A DNA stretch of 64,000 nucleotides, taken from contig OY848918.1 in NCBI GenBank assembly GCA_963693285.1, forward strand, positions 12,262,960-12,326,959, given 5' to 3'. Made by a program: the position numbers and the translations under genes. Shown one piece after another: positions 47,112 to 59,900 of the stretch (within the stretch, counting starts at the first letter, position 1; every line of letters begins with the position of its first letter). The notes under the pieces were generated by a model. It saw only the letters and a program-made list of their open reading frames with translations. It did not search any database and had not been told where the DNA came from. This stretch comes from Xestospongia muta (Eukaryota; Porifera; Demospongiae; Haplosclerida; Petrosiidae).

Positions 47112-48029
47112 ACCGTATATTATAATGCTGTAATCGCGCTTTAAATACTCTTTTTATGGTGGTCACTATAGCTACACCCACGGAACGGAAGGAACGGCTC
47201 GGACCGGAATGGATTCAATTTGAACCTAGCTTTATACGCGGAACGGATAATGTCTATAATTATAGTAGTAATAGCGCCGGAATTATTATTCATAGACTGT
47301 GATTAATAATTAGTTCAGGAATGTTATGAATATTGTAGATTAGTAATAAAAATTCCAGATAGGTCTGTCCCAATCCACTTTAAGTAAAGGTTCACAATTC
47401 CATTTTATATAGGCCTATCTCCACCTATAATTATTATACATGTAATAATAACATAATATTAATTATGAGACTTATCACCAACTGACTTTGTTCTAATACA
47501 TAGATCTAATGGAAGTATAAGATGACTGCCAGAAGATGACGTTACTATACTAGTAGTAGTAGTCATAGTACTGACATCTAAATAATAAATAATTTTGTTT
47601 TATTGATATAATATATCAATATATTAAGTAATATACAAGTAAAGTGATTGTATCAATATAATGTTCAATATTGATAAGCAATGCATGTACTGTTTGTTAG
47701 TAACAGGACTTACCCATGCCTAATATAACTGGTTCTGTAAACTGAGCTAACCTATCATAATAGTGGAGAACAACTTTTGATGCAACAAATTTGTAAATTA
47801 AAAATATTTCATAGTTGTTTTTCAATAATAATATTAAGTGTTATGATGTAACATCTTTTTTGTTGTCCTTTTTTATTATTTTCATTGATAAGCTTAACAA
47901 TACTGTAAAAGTCTTTCTGAACATATTATAAATATTGGATATTTTGGACTTTTGTAATAATCACCAACCTATAGTATAATAAATTGTGATGACATCATAT
48001 GACATCATAATAATACTATTATACTAAAC
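47112..48029. other. Intergenic, nothing recognised
   Basis: AT-rich, with only short open frames. One GC-richer patch (47170-47275, cggaacggaaggaacgg) is odd for the area but carries no recognisable motif. Confidence 0.6.
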
Positions 48030-48755
48030 TCTGATCGTAGTCTAGCCTGTCTAGATAACTGTTACCATTCTGTCCATATTATGTGTCTTTCGATTACTAG
48101 TGATAATTTGTTACAATAGTCCTTCCAATTTGAATAATGTCATTTAAAATTATAGTCTGGTATTTAATAATAAAATTCATACTAATGATCATTATTCCTA
48201 TAACAACAGATATCTTCACTAGATCAGGAACTCACCTAACAAGAACCATGATGTTCAAATAAGGTCAAATATCCAATATCACTTTGATGATCCAACCCTC
48301 TTAATTTCTAACCCTAATGGGTGGTGTGAGTGGGTGGATAGGAATATGGAGTAAGGAGGTAAAGGTAAAAGGTAAAGGAGGTAGAGTAAGGAGGTTGTTC
48401 ATAGCCAGAGCCAATAAATAAGTCATCATCAAATGTATTAGATGTACCCTCACCAGTTAATAAAAGATTAATTAATTCCTGTAAAATAATAATAAACAAG
48501 GATCATTAAAGTCAAATTGAAGTCTGTGATAAGAGAATTAGGTTATGTTACTAAAAATAGACACTGAAAGCTAGAAATTGAGTAATATTTCATGACTAGA
48601 ACTGTTATCATAGCCAATATACAAAACGGAACTAAACACATTCCAAAACATACCTAACTTAATTTAGATAGTAACGGTATTCATATCAACGAAACTGTCA
48701 GTAATGATTATAATTAACGTTAAAATGGTTAAAGCTGAACAATAGTTAATTGTTT
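48030..48755. repeat. Diverged direct duplication, copy A
   Basis: 48030-48260 resembles 49110-49370 (both contain tctag(a)t...tgtctttc and cataacaacagatatct-like strings), and 48622-48750 strongly resembles 49896-50030 (shared aactaaacacattccaaaa and ggttaaagctgaacaatag). Both copies hold fragments related to one deubiquitinase family. Confidence 0.65.
48314..48478 (-). pseudogene. MINDY-3/4-type deubiquitinase exon fragment
   Basis: After an acceptor (ttttacag) at 48479, the minus strand reads ELINLLLTGEGTSNTFDDDL, very close to the conserved (E/Q)LINLLLTGRAxxNVFDxDxxLG segment of MINDY-3/MINDY-4 proteins (DUF4205), which cleave K48 polyubiquitin. Following residues diverge and the frame ends at 48314. 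No adjoining catalytic exons lie on this strand. Confidence 0.55.
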
Positions 48756-49109
48756 TAGACTTATGGTGTGTATTTACAAGTACATTAAAATAATGAAGTA
48801 TATACACTGGTCAATTAACTAGTTTGTATTTACCAAAATAAATCTGGTATAAGTAGATAATATTATCATATTAACTAGTGATATTATAATGTATTGATCA
48901 GTGATACATACATCCCATGTAAAAGAGCAACAAGTGCATATATACACATATTGGTTTCAGCTATTATTAGCATGTATTATATATGGTCATATGTATAAGT
49001 AGTTACATATCACATAACTACCATATATGGTAATATCCATCTATTCATATTATATCCATTCATCAATCTATATATCCATTAATACATGTGTGTATACATT
49101 CATATGTCT

Positions 49110-50030
49110 GTCTTAAAACCTGATTGGATCATAGTCTAGTCTGTCTAGATCAGTTTACACACTGTATCAGTCAGTTTATATATGTGTCTTTCTAATACCA
49201 GTGAGAAAGTTATTATATTTCTTCAAATTTGGATGGTGTTATTATAAATCTAGTATTTGATAACAAGATTCATACTGTTAATTACATTGTTCTCATAACA
49301 TAGATCATTGTTCTGATAAACAACAGATATCTCCACTACTCACTAATGACAAGAGCCATAATAGCTAATATTGTCAAAACACTGACTGTATTTGTACATG
49401 TACTTAAGTCCATTTACAGAACAAAGTACAATACTTGATACTTGTACTTAGCCAAACTATGTAGTACTTGTACTTAAATATATTCAAAAGTACTTGGCCC
49501 CATGTCTGCCTGCAACAAAGTATATTAATATAACAAAGTTGTTTAATGAAGCCAGTCTTTTTAGGTCATGAAAGTGGAGTTACCCACTCTTTTCCATGTG
49601 GCCAACCAATTAAGATGTCAGTAGCTTAGGTCAGCAGTAGTGGGTAGACTATCATAGTGTTATATGATGTTACAGACATTACGTGAAACAGTGTTTGGTT
49701 TAGCTACAGTACAGTCTTTTAATGAAGAATGGAGAATACAAAGATTTACATTTATTGATTATCCTTAACTCCAATATGCTCCAATACTCAATGTAATAAT
49801 AATAATGATTATAATTACTATCAAATTATAGGATGAACCTTGTGGAGTAATAGCTTGTGTACAGGGTGAAAATCTTGACTGTAAAGTTTATGTTACAAAC
49901 CAGAACTAAACACATTCCAAAAACAAGCATATCTAGCTTAATTTACATAGTAACAGACTGATATCAATGCAATTGTCAGTAACGATTATAATTAATGTTA
50001 AAATGGTTAAAGCTGAACAATAGTTAGTGA
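49110..50030. repeat. Diverged direct duplication, copy B
   Basis: Partner of 48030-48755, with the same order of its two shared blocks. It contains the plus-strand MINDY-like fragments. Confidence 0.65.
49676..49890 (+). pseudogene. MINDY-3/4-type deubiquitinase fragments with catalytic-Cys segment
   Basis: Exon-like 49676-49767 encodes TLRETVFGLATVQSFNEEWR ending FTF, like the LRxLLFG...FxxEWxxQxFTF segment. After an acceptor, 49832-49890 encodes DEPCGVIACVQG, matching the catalytic GGPCGVLAAVQ motif with GG lost. The first piece ends at a stop and lacks a clean donor. The downstream ELINLLLTG exon is on the opposite strand 1.2 kb away, so the locus is broken. Confidence 0.55.
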
Positions 50031-51100
50031 CAGTGTTCATAATTACTCAATGATGTGTAATACCCATTGAATTTGTGTCCTCACTCTACTATACAATCAG
50101 CATGTTTTTATATGTCTTGCTATGCTAAGCATTAGAGTTTAATCGATACTAGTGCAAAAATGTGAACAGTACCAATTTAGTTCCAATTGCATTGAGTTGC
50201 ATCTCTACTCTAGGGACATATAAACAATATTTACACTTTATTAAGGTGTAATTATAAAAACCTGTTTGTATTTTGTATTGTTGATCCACAATGACCAACA
50301 CAACATATTGTGGAACATGTTGTCAACATTATTGTGACTCATTACAATACAAATAAAAACTACATGTATTATTACTCTAATTAATTTTTCCATAATAAAG
50401 ATATCACAATATGTTACTAGAACATTAAATAAAGATATATAGTAAGAATTCTAAACTAGGTGAGTCAGCCAGACCACAGGAAGTCTCATGATTATCATAC
50501 TAATTTTGACACAATTTAATTTACTATAGGAATTTGTCTACTATGAACATTATGTAATTCTAGTAATAATAATCATGACCAATAATAATAATCTTATTGT
50601 GCAAAAACATTTGGAATGATTTTAACAGTCATCAACTTAAAGAGCACATAAACAAATCATTTGCTATTCTTACCTAACTTTGTGTAAACATGAAGGAAAG
50701 TAAGGAAGTTCATATGCAAGGCTTAGTAATTACTGAACTGACAACCTGTGAAAACGTTGATGATTACACACGTGTAGGGTATGCCAATGTAAGTACCTTT
50801 CCAGCTTGTGTACATAATACTTTCATATAATTATATTGTAGATGTGGAAGTCATGGTAATCCAAAAAATCATTAAAGATAAATAAATACCCTGAGTTTTT
50901 TTGCATTAATGTCACTAAATCATCAACTGTCTCAACACAGTATGTTACATGGGCATATCAATAAGTCTAATGTGTTTATACTATATATGGTAGAACAACC
51001 TCACCAACTGTCCAAGTGTAGGTATATATCATAATACTAAATTCAGATAAAGTCATAATTATAATTGCAGTGAACAACTTTAAAAGTAGGCAACATACCG
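50031..51100 (+). other. Intergenic with one exon-like open segment
   Basis: Mostly featureless AT-rich DNA. 50691-50790 starts with ATG (MKESKEVHMQGLVITELTTC), runs to GYAN and ends at gtaagt, so it looks like a first exon, but no partner exon was found and no family is recognised. Confidence 0.35.
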
Positions 51101-51351
51101 TATACTGGGATTTATTGGTGAACGATAAAATTTGGCGTATTTCAAAAAAATCGCCAAATAAATAACCGTCAAAATTTTTCGCGTAGTCGCCACACCCGCA
51201 ATTTTTATTTTGTACACGTGAAACAATGTGGCTGGATGGCTAAAGTGGGTGTGGTAACAAGACATGTGCTAAATTCATCAAATTTAACCTCACCAATTAT
51301 AAAATTTTACAATTCCGCCAAATTTTATCGTCGCTAATAAATCCCGGTATA
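51101..51351. mobile_element. MITE with terminal inverted repeats
   Basis: The left end tatactgggatttatt and right end aataaatcccggtata are inverted repeats. The match continues inward through a cgataaaatttggcg motif on each side. The element is about 250 bp, has no coding capacity and is GC-richer than its surroundings. Confidence 0.75.
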
Positions 51352-53290
51352 GGGTATACTACAGGTTAACAGGGATAGTCAGTTAGTTGGGAAGCACTAC
51401 ATGTTTTATTAGTCTAGTTAGCTAGCTTTTCCCTTTTTTGATAAGCTGACAAGCGAAGGAGGGTCTAGAAGCGAACTAGGCTTATTGGCCCATTGGAATG
51501 CATGGGATATGGGACAGTACTGCAATGTTTACATTGTGGTTATAAACTGGTATTACTATTGTCACGAAGTTGATAAAAAACCATTTTCCTATTCTAGTGA
51601 ACTGCCTTATTCCATTCTTTTCATGGTGTAGAGTTGACAGTGTGACATCTTAGCTTCCAATTGGAAGGACAACAAACACAGAAGAAAGAACTCACAAATA
51701 CACGTGGCAATTTCAATAACAGTTTATAACCACTATGTAAACACTGTGATACTGCCCCACATTTCACTCATTCCAATGGGACAGTTTACTTCTAGACTCT
51801 CTTCCACCTGTCAGTTTATCGAAAATGAGAGAATAACTTGCTAGATTAATATTTATTGGTTCTAAACATGATCATACTCAATGGTTCTACATCAATGACA
51901 GTTCTGTATGTGTAATAGTCTTCATAAGATATTGCTACTACATTTATAGGTGATTCCATTAGTGCAGTTACTGTCACACAACAAGACCCATTTTATACTG
52001 TTTTATAAATTAAATGAAGGTATTCTTGGGGAGAGGACTAACATAGTAACTGAGACCACCTCAATAAGTGAATCTATTTACATTACAGCCTCACTTTGTG
52101 ATATTCAATGCCTATCTACAACAGCCTATCTTACAGATGAGTGTATATATATAAACTAATAGCTTAAACATTTTTGGTGATACATTTATACATTGATATG
52201 GTCTGCTATGAAACATCAAAGGTACTGGTACTGGAAACTTATCACTTGCAAGTGAGGTTCTATACTTTTATATGGATAGGAAGAAATCTTAGCTTAGGTT
52301 ACTAGTTTTTTCTTTTGCAAAATTTTGCCAATATGGTTATCAACCAGTGTTGGTGTAGTATCATCACGTAAATTGACTACTTGCTATACAACACATAAAT
52401 AGCAAATTTTGTTCAATCTAATGGAGTATGATCTACTTCTTTGTGTCATAAATCATGGCTGCTGTCATTAGACATTACTGGTACTATCTGTTAGTTAATA
52501 ATCATAATTGTAAAACAATGTTATCATACAGGCAAGAGACCTTAATAAGAAACAGGCAGACTTTGACTCATACAAAGCTTAGTTCAATCATAATGAACAA
52601 AACTGAGGTATAGAAAAGATGAGTAAACTAATTCTACATGTACAACAGATCATTTATGTAGTCTGAATGATTTCAAATTGAGAGGATACTTCAGCGTTGA
52701 TAATGTTTTTAAGCACAATGAAGGATAGATGTGGCAATATTGCACTTCATCAATTTATGTCCAATGACGCAGACAATATTTTAATGACAAAGTCAGAGAC
52801 AAGGATACTTATAAAATAATACGTGTATGGCATGTACATAGAGCATGGAGAAAAGTTATAAAGGAGCATGTATTACTACAGGAAAATCAAATAACAATCT
52901 ACCATTTACTCTGCACTTTACTTGTGGAGCATTCGTTCTTTATTGCAAGAATTTGTAACACATATTGACAACTATCATGAAAGATTTTACACTTATTTTA
53001 ACACAAGCTATTGTACAAGGTTACAACATTGGGCTACTTGTATAGAGGGGGATCTACAGTAAATACAAAAACATTTCTAGAGGTTTTTCATTGAGTTTTA
53101 AAAATAGTATACTTACATCATAAACAGAATAAATGTGTTGACTTGCTTTGAACAAGACATCCAGAAATACAACTTTTAAAATATTGAGGTAGGTGGAAAT
53201 GGGAAAAACAGCCATAGGGTTTGTGAATTATGAAACGCCATCAATCGCCAAGAAATTATCACCAAGTTCAATTATACCTTTAAATAATAA
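51352..53290. other. Intergenic, nothing firmly recognised
   Basis: No gene identified. A 70-codon open frame at 51950 follows a splice-acceptor-like tttatag but has no recognisable motif. Confidence 0.5.
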
Positions 53291-53608
53291 CAAATGGAAA
53301 GTAAGACATCTAAATATGCTAGGCACACTTTATGTAATAGAAAGTTACTGGGAAGATATGATTGTAAAGGTATGTGCCGTGACTGTCAAGTGTTTCCACA
53401 TGCTTACACATGTACATGTTTAGATGCTACTCTACATGCAACTATAAATAAATATGTACTAGATACATATGTAAGCATTCATTTAGTACACATGGAAACT
53501 AGTGACAATGTTGTCTGTAAAGACAGAACGTCAGCAGATATTGATTATTCATATTTTAGTACTGTACTCTCTTCTAAAAATAAAAAAAAACAGATTCGAA
53601 GCTTCTGA
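53291..53608 (+). mobile_element. Transposase scrap with SWIM-like zinc finger
   Basis: The frame at 53294 encodes CKGMCRDCQVFPHAYTCTCL, then IHLVHMETS. CxxCxxCxHxYxCxC...HxHLV resembles the zinc-binding C-terminal segment of transposon-derived proteins (SWIM/MULE-like). The second C-x-H pair is altered (NKYVLDTYVSIHLVH) and upstream coding lies in another frame, so it is inactive. The family is tentative. Confidence 0.45.
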
Positions 53609-53865
53609 AGAAGATAGAAAAGTCCTTTCAGTTAAAAGAAAAATTCTGACAAATTCAAATAGAGAAAGGTAAAGAAAATTCTTTTCAACAATAAAAAAAG
53701 ACGACCATCAACAACACTATCCAAGCCATCAAATCAGGTGGTAGTCTGTGTAAAGCAAAAATTGCAAAACAAAGCATACGTTTTGTGGTGCATGCTTAAA
53801 TGAGAATGAGAGCAATTACACTAATGTTGAGATCAACTGGATTCAGTGTAACGTATGCTCTATAT

Positions 53866-54537
53866 AGTCTCGCATAGCCAGCACCTCCTCCCTACGGGAA
53901 GGGAGAGTCTGGTCAACTGTAAGTATAGCTCTCCTTCAGAGAACTACCGGAAATCCGGTAGTCGATAAAAGGGAGGAGGGCATACACCCACTTTAAAAAG
54001 TTAAAAACGCTGACTCAACAAACTGTAGTCTTATCTTTAATTCCATGATTTCCATCAAAGATCCATGGTAGATAGCCAAAAATCAAGGACTTGCCATAGC
54101 CTGTCGGAAGAGTCACAAACACATCACTCCCCGAGATGAAAGCAAGCTGCTTCACCTTTAAGTGTAACTCCTATAAGTCTAGTAGTAGCTGCTTGAATTG
54201 CAGCTTCTCAATTATCTATGACAGTTTTGAAGGTTATACTTTATTACAACTCGACTGATGAAAGCATACGTAAACTTCATGATGCTTTGCATTTGGCAGA
54301 ACAAAGGAGCCTTCTGAGCTCATTTACATCGAAACGCACTTGAAAGAACTGCTACATGTATCTGGTGTTGTGGTTCTGTTGAGTCAGCATTTTCAAAGTG
54401 GGTGTTTGTCCTCCTCCCTCTTATAACCACTTATCGACTACCGGATTTCCGGTAGTTCTCTGAACAAAAGCTATACTTACTTACAGTTGACCAGATCCTC
54501 CCTTCCCATAGGGAGGAGGGGCTGGCTACGCGAGACT
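53866..54537. mobile_element. Long-TIR element (MULE-like) carrying a RecQ-like helicase fragment
   Basis: A 672-bp element bounded by an exact 11-bp target duplication (atgctctatat at 53855-53865 and 54538-54548). Its terminal inverted repeats run about 160 bp each, starting agtctcgc, and include the palindrome actaccggaaatccggtagt-like core. Long TIRs and a 9-11 bp target duplication are typical of Mutator-like elements. The interior (minus strand, about 54030-54175) encodes a helicase piece with no role in transposition. Confidence 0.75.
54030..54175 (-). pseudogene. Captured RecQ-like DEAD-helicase fragment
   Basis: The minus strand reads QLAFISGSDVFVTLPTGYGK, then SLIFGYLPWIFDG, matching the RecQ-family motif I (GxDVFVxLPTGYGKSLxY). 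Only about 45 residues are recognisable, inside the inverted-repeat element. Capture of host sequence is inferred. Confidence 0.7.
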
Positions 54538-54548
54538 ATGCTCTATAT

Positions 54549-55849
54549 GTACTTATCATGTACTGTACCAAAACTTGTACATGCATTTGTCAATTATGTG
54601 TCACTTTTGCAACTAAGAAACACTTGTGAACTACAATTAAGTATACCTAATAAAATCACGTTACACAGCTATAGTAGTAAACTAGTTCATGTATATATGA
54701 TTAACAATATTGTCACATATCGTATTTTCATAAAATTTAATGTATGCCAGTATGAAATTAGTTATATTAACGACGATTGCTAATAAACGTACGCTTACTT
54801 ATACAACTGGAGTCCAGTAAGTGCCCTGAGAAATGTTCTTTGTCTTCTATAAGTAAACACGTGCAGGATAAGCAGATATATATCACGTGAACGTATCCCT
54901 AATACCATAAATAGGGGTTATAATTTGCGGCTTATAGTTAACGGTTGCGACACACCTATCTTAAACAGGAAATATACGTAATCGGTATGCCGGAAGAACG
55001 ACCATTGTTCTTCCTGCATACTAATTTTAATGAACTTCCGTTTTCATCATAATAACTATTATAATTCTCATTCTACTGCTAATTACATGTGTTGTGTATT
55101 TATTTCAGATTGCAGAAGTGACAACTCACTTGGATTTACAAATATTAGATCAAATGTTGTTAAAACTAAATGTTACTAAAGATTATGGACACAGTTTGCA
55201 CACAGAAAGTATACAGCCCTTATTCCAGAAGTAAAATGGATGTCACCAGGTGTAATAATAACTGAAAGCTAAAGTTTGGTGACAACATACTGATATAATA
55301 TTATCTTTGGAGTAGAGGCATCCTCTATATTGTCTTTCCATTCAGGTAATATATAATTATTTTTAATTGCTCTACGATCTTCTTTTAAAAGTAGTTTCAC
55401 AGGTGAGTTTTCATTTTTGGGTCCCAAAAATAAAATAACATGATTATTTTACACACTGTGTTCAGACCCTTTAAACAGTCCCAATTGCTTTTTTTCACAA
55501 AATAGTAAAGGAACAAGTCTGATTCAATATTTTTAAAACAAGATTATAATTCTAAAAAATTGCCCCTAAGATTTGACTTTATGATGATTCTGTTACAAAT
55601 AAAACTACTAAGGTTTTGCTAATATTGAAGGCTGAAGAGTTTGGAAAAGTGTAGTCTTAGTCTCTATAATCATCAATTTGGACTCCACTCTGGAGTTTCT
55701 ACTGAAAAAACTTGCTATCTAGCCTTAACGCCAACTTCTTCTCCCTGGACTCCAGTTTGTGCATCTTGAAAACCTTTAATTGTCTCTTGCCACATAAACA
55801 CCTACTTACCTCTTCTCACATCAGCAAAACTCACTCTAAATTCTCTTTC
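54549..55849. other. Intergenic, nothing firmly recognised
   Basis: AT-rich. An exon-like stretch at about 55110-55234 (after ttatttcag, IAEVTTHLDLQILDQMLLKL) has no recognisable family. Confidence 0.5.
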
Positions 55850-56045
55850 AACTATTTCAAAGAAGGTGAAGACACATGTTTTATCTAAAGTTGCTCCAAA
55901 TACTTTTAATATGTTCCATTATCTACATTTAATTGAGATATGCATGTGTACTTATTAACTAATTCACATATCTTTTCACATAATAGACCTTTAGCAGCTT
56001 TCGTCTCCTAGCTATAGTATTGAAACTGAGATGTATATTAAACAC
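55850..56045 (+). pseudogene. Degenerate NLR leucine-rich-repeat relic
   Basis: Nucleotides match the 3' part of the NLR pseudogene at 32560-32730 with many indels: tatttcaaagaaggtgaa, then the equivalents of gttccattatctacatttaat and cagctttcgtctcctagc...tattgaaactgag. All frames are broken. Confidence 0.6.
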
Positions 56046-56927
56046 TACTACTTTGCACAAACATACTGTATCAACAAGTCCACAAAAATTTCTGTTTAGT
56101 AGAATAGAAGAAAAATTATTTGCAATAATTTAAACTGTCTTAATATCATATATGCATATGTTTTTATAATGTATTGGCTTTTATCATATTTCTGTAATTA
56201 TTGTGTTTCATGTCTTTTTCACTATCCTTTATAGTAACATTAACAGACTTATTTTCATAATTTCTTAATTTTAATTTAAGTGTACATTAGTATAAATTGT
56301 ATGCCCTAAATAACATGCACAAGTTAGTATTGTTGCATAATATATCTCACTTCCACAAAAGCCAGTGAACTTAAGAAAATAATCGGTTCCAAAATGTGTA
56401 TTTGTGAAAATTTTTGACACAGATATTTTTGGTATCATAACAAATTGCAGCTATAATGCTGTGTGTAAATAATTGAACAACCAGTTTATATATATAGTTA
56501 TATGATGATAATATACAATCAGTCTCCATTTTATGTGTTACATCTCTATGCATATGATTTGTAACATAACTAAATTTGTTTATGAGTTTATACACCAAAT
56601 AGTCTCTTATTTGAACTTTTACCATGTAATTCAAAACTTATATACTCTATGCATAAACTCTCACACACACACACACACACACATATATACATATTATAAA
56701 TGGTAGACAAAAATAGACAGCTGGATCTATAATATACCATTTAATTGTTATCATAACATTTAGTTGCTGATACAAATTAAAAACATTGGATCTAGATCTG
56801 AATAAAAAGATATCATATTCTTGTATTATGGACACAATTACCACTACTGTTGTATAATTAGTGAAGATATAAAAAAATTAATAAAACAATGATATAAAAA
56901 CAATACATTGTAGTTTATGAGTAACAA
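56046..56927. other. Intergenic, nothing recognised
   Basis: Low-complexity AT-rich DNA with a short (AC)n tract at 56663-56684. It probably includes the 3' UTR of the minus-strand NLR gene. Confidence 0.55.
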
Positions 56928-59900
56928 CTAGCTTTCTTCTTTTCGCTTAAACTGGAAATGTTTATCGACTACACGATAGTTAGGATGAACTTGAATACAT
57001 TCTTGCCATCTTAGTGACAAATGAAGTATTAAAGGTGACTCTGGATGACACAATAAGACATCTATGAACTTTGAAATTGTTTTTTCGCTAAATGGATTGT
57101 GTGCTAAACTTATTTCTTTTAACTGATGTGTCCAAGCAGATCGCTCTGAAAATTGCACTAAGATCAATAATTGTATCATATCAGCAAGATAATGTCCACC
57201 TTTATCATCTATTAGGTTATCACTGAGGTTTAGTTTCTCTAATGATGGGGTGTTCATCACTGCATCAGCTATAATATAAACTGTAACAGAGTCTATAGCA
57301 CAATTGATAAACTCAAGTGACTTGAGATGAGAAGAAGGTAGAGTTGTGGGGAGGTAAGTAATAAATTCAGCTTTGACTTCACTTTGATGAATTTGAAGGG
57401 TTTCAAGATTGCTAGCACTTGATAAGCATGTGACTACAGCTTCAACACTAGGTGGTGAAAGCTGACAGACTTCTAATGTACAAATTGACTTCGAGTCATT
57501 TAGCAGCATTGAACACTCATTTGGACTAAGATTAGAAAATGACGCATGCTGAATTATGTTAGATTGACAAATAGCTGCAATCAGTGGTTCCTGCTCACCA
57601 CTTTTGAAATGATTATTACGAAATACCATTTTTTGTAACTTGCATAGATGTGGCCATTTCTTGACTAATTCATCCATACAGCCTACATCGACATCAATAC
57701 CTCTTAGACGAAGGCTAAGTAGATTATTTAATACATGTTGGGGCAAACTTAGTAGTAAGTTAATCCCTTTATTACCAAGTGGATTTAGTGAAACATTAAT
57801 GTCTTCAATGTGATATCTTGGTTGTATACCTTTATTCATCAGGCCTGATATAAACATGTCCAAATGCTCATCACTTATTTCACGTAGTGTGAAGGTAAGT
57901 TGCCAGCTACACTGACTTAGAGCAATACAATATCCCAATAAATACATTTCTTGTATATTAGGAATTGGCAAAACACGTGATACTTTTCGAGCTTTATCCT
58001 GGATGCTTAAAATTTCACTGATACATTCATCATCCTTTGTTTCATATAACTGATGAAAAATATTCAAGTGAGAAATATCAGGGGGAACAGGAAGTGAAAC
58101 TGATTGAAGTTTTGTTAAGCCAGCCAAGAAAAGCATCATTACAGAAAAAGCAATAACGCGATTGTATCTGTCAAAATGTTCTTTTATTTCATGAGGCTCC
58201 ATTAAATGAATATGATATGCTGCCAAAAACTCTTGAATAGTCAAATGAAGAAAACTATAAGCAAATATGTCACCACCTTCACTTACAAGCACTTGTGATT
58301 CTTTCTGCATTAATCCTAAGGTATTTAAATTGGCTTCATGAAAAACTAGCTGTTTTTGTCTTTGATGATTTATGACTCCTGAATAAGCAAGATGACAAAG
58401 GGTGTGGAAGTCATCTAACTCTGGTTGAGGCAGGTCTTCTAAACTAGTAAAATTTATACTTCTGTCAGGATATTGATCTTTTAAGTGACGATATATCAGC
58501 ATTCGTATTAGCATTTCATATAGCTCTGTGTAAGTTAATGTTGTTGATTGAGAAAGACATTTATCATTAGGAAACTGCTCATTAAAAACATATAAAACTA
58601 TAACAAGAATAATTGGGATGTGAAGGCATTCTTCCAATTTAGGAAACTGTTGTAAACATTGCTTAAATTTATGAAGAAGCGGATCATTTCCCTCAAAAAC
58701 CTTTCTTACATACTTGCTAATGCTGTCCTTTGTAAAACCAAGCACTTCAATATGCTGTGTGAAACAAAGTTCTTTCTTTAAGTAGGGCTTAGCGGAATGA
58801 CGACTTGTAATAATGATTGTTGCTCTAGGAAATGTACTGATAAGCTCAAAGAAAACTGATTGTTTATTAGTTGCAATATATTCTGGGAGTTCATCAAAAC
58901 CTTCTAAAATAATGAGCACACCCTTACCACTGGAGTCAATGATTGTTTGAATGGCTTCTTGTTTCCAACTTTGAGAGTGAAGAAAGTATCCTAGAACATC
59001 TTCAACAGATGATAATTTTTGCACAGCTTCATCTCTCAAGCGCAGTAATAAAAAAACTGAGTAATATTGAAGAGCTTGTTTATCAACCCAACGACGACAT
59101 AGCTCAAAGGCTAACATAGATTTGCCAATACCTGGAGCACCCTCTATAAGATATAATGACTCTAGTGGGATTTCACAAAGTTTTTCAAGAGATATTGGTG
59201 CCTTCTTTCCAAGAATATCATCATGATCAACAGAACAATGAAGAGTAGACTTAGAAAATTTATCACTATGATTTTCATCATTTTCAACTACAGCCAAATC
59301 TACATACAGTTTTGTTCTTGCTGGGGACCACTTGGGATCTGGATTCCATCGTTTGTAACATTTTCTTAAATGGTCTGCATATTTCTGAATGCAATCAGGA
59401 TGAATGAGAGGAGTTTCTTGATCCATAACATCACCTGTTAAAAACAATACCAAAGGTCCAAGACAAACAATACTGCTGTGTCCTTATGTAACCTACCTGA
59501 AAAATCAGATCTTTTTGAAATACCCTCTTCATTTAATCTGCCAGTGTGTTTATAAGTGCCACCTTTTGAGGCTAAAGGACAAAATGTTTGAATTATGGTA
59601 ATTATATTAGTCCAATCTAACCTTCCTCCATTAGTTTGCTACCTAATACTTTTGTTTTCTCAAAATTTGAAAATATTTTCACAACTTTTAGTAGACAAAT
59701 CTCAAACTTTGTATGTTTACTTATAAAAGTTCCAACAGCCTCCATTATTGCTCTGGTCTTGATGGCTGGACATGTCAATTGATCTATCACATACTTTTCG
59801 AACTTATTGATTAAAAACTTTGCACGAAAATCTTCAAGAACTTTAGAACAGAGAGCTTGATCTTGACTGAGAATTTCTACAATTTCATCATAGTATTTGT

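Noticed and set aside
51950..52159. Exon-like frame after a tttatag acceptor
   Set aside because: No partner exon, donor or recognisable family; kept only as an intergenic remark.
55110..55234. Exon-like frame IAEVTTHLDLQILDQMLLKL
   Set aside because: A good acceptor but no donor, family or neighbouring exon.
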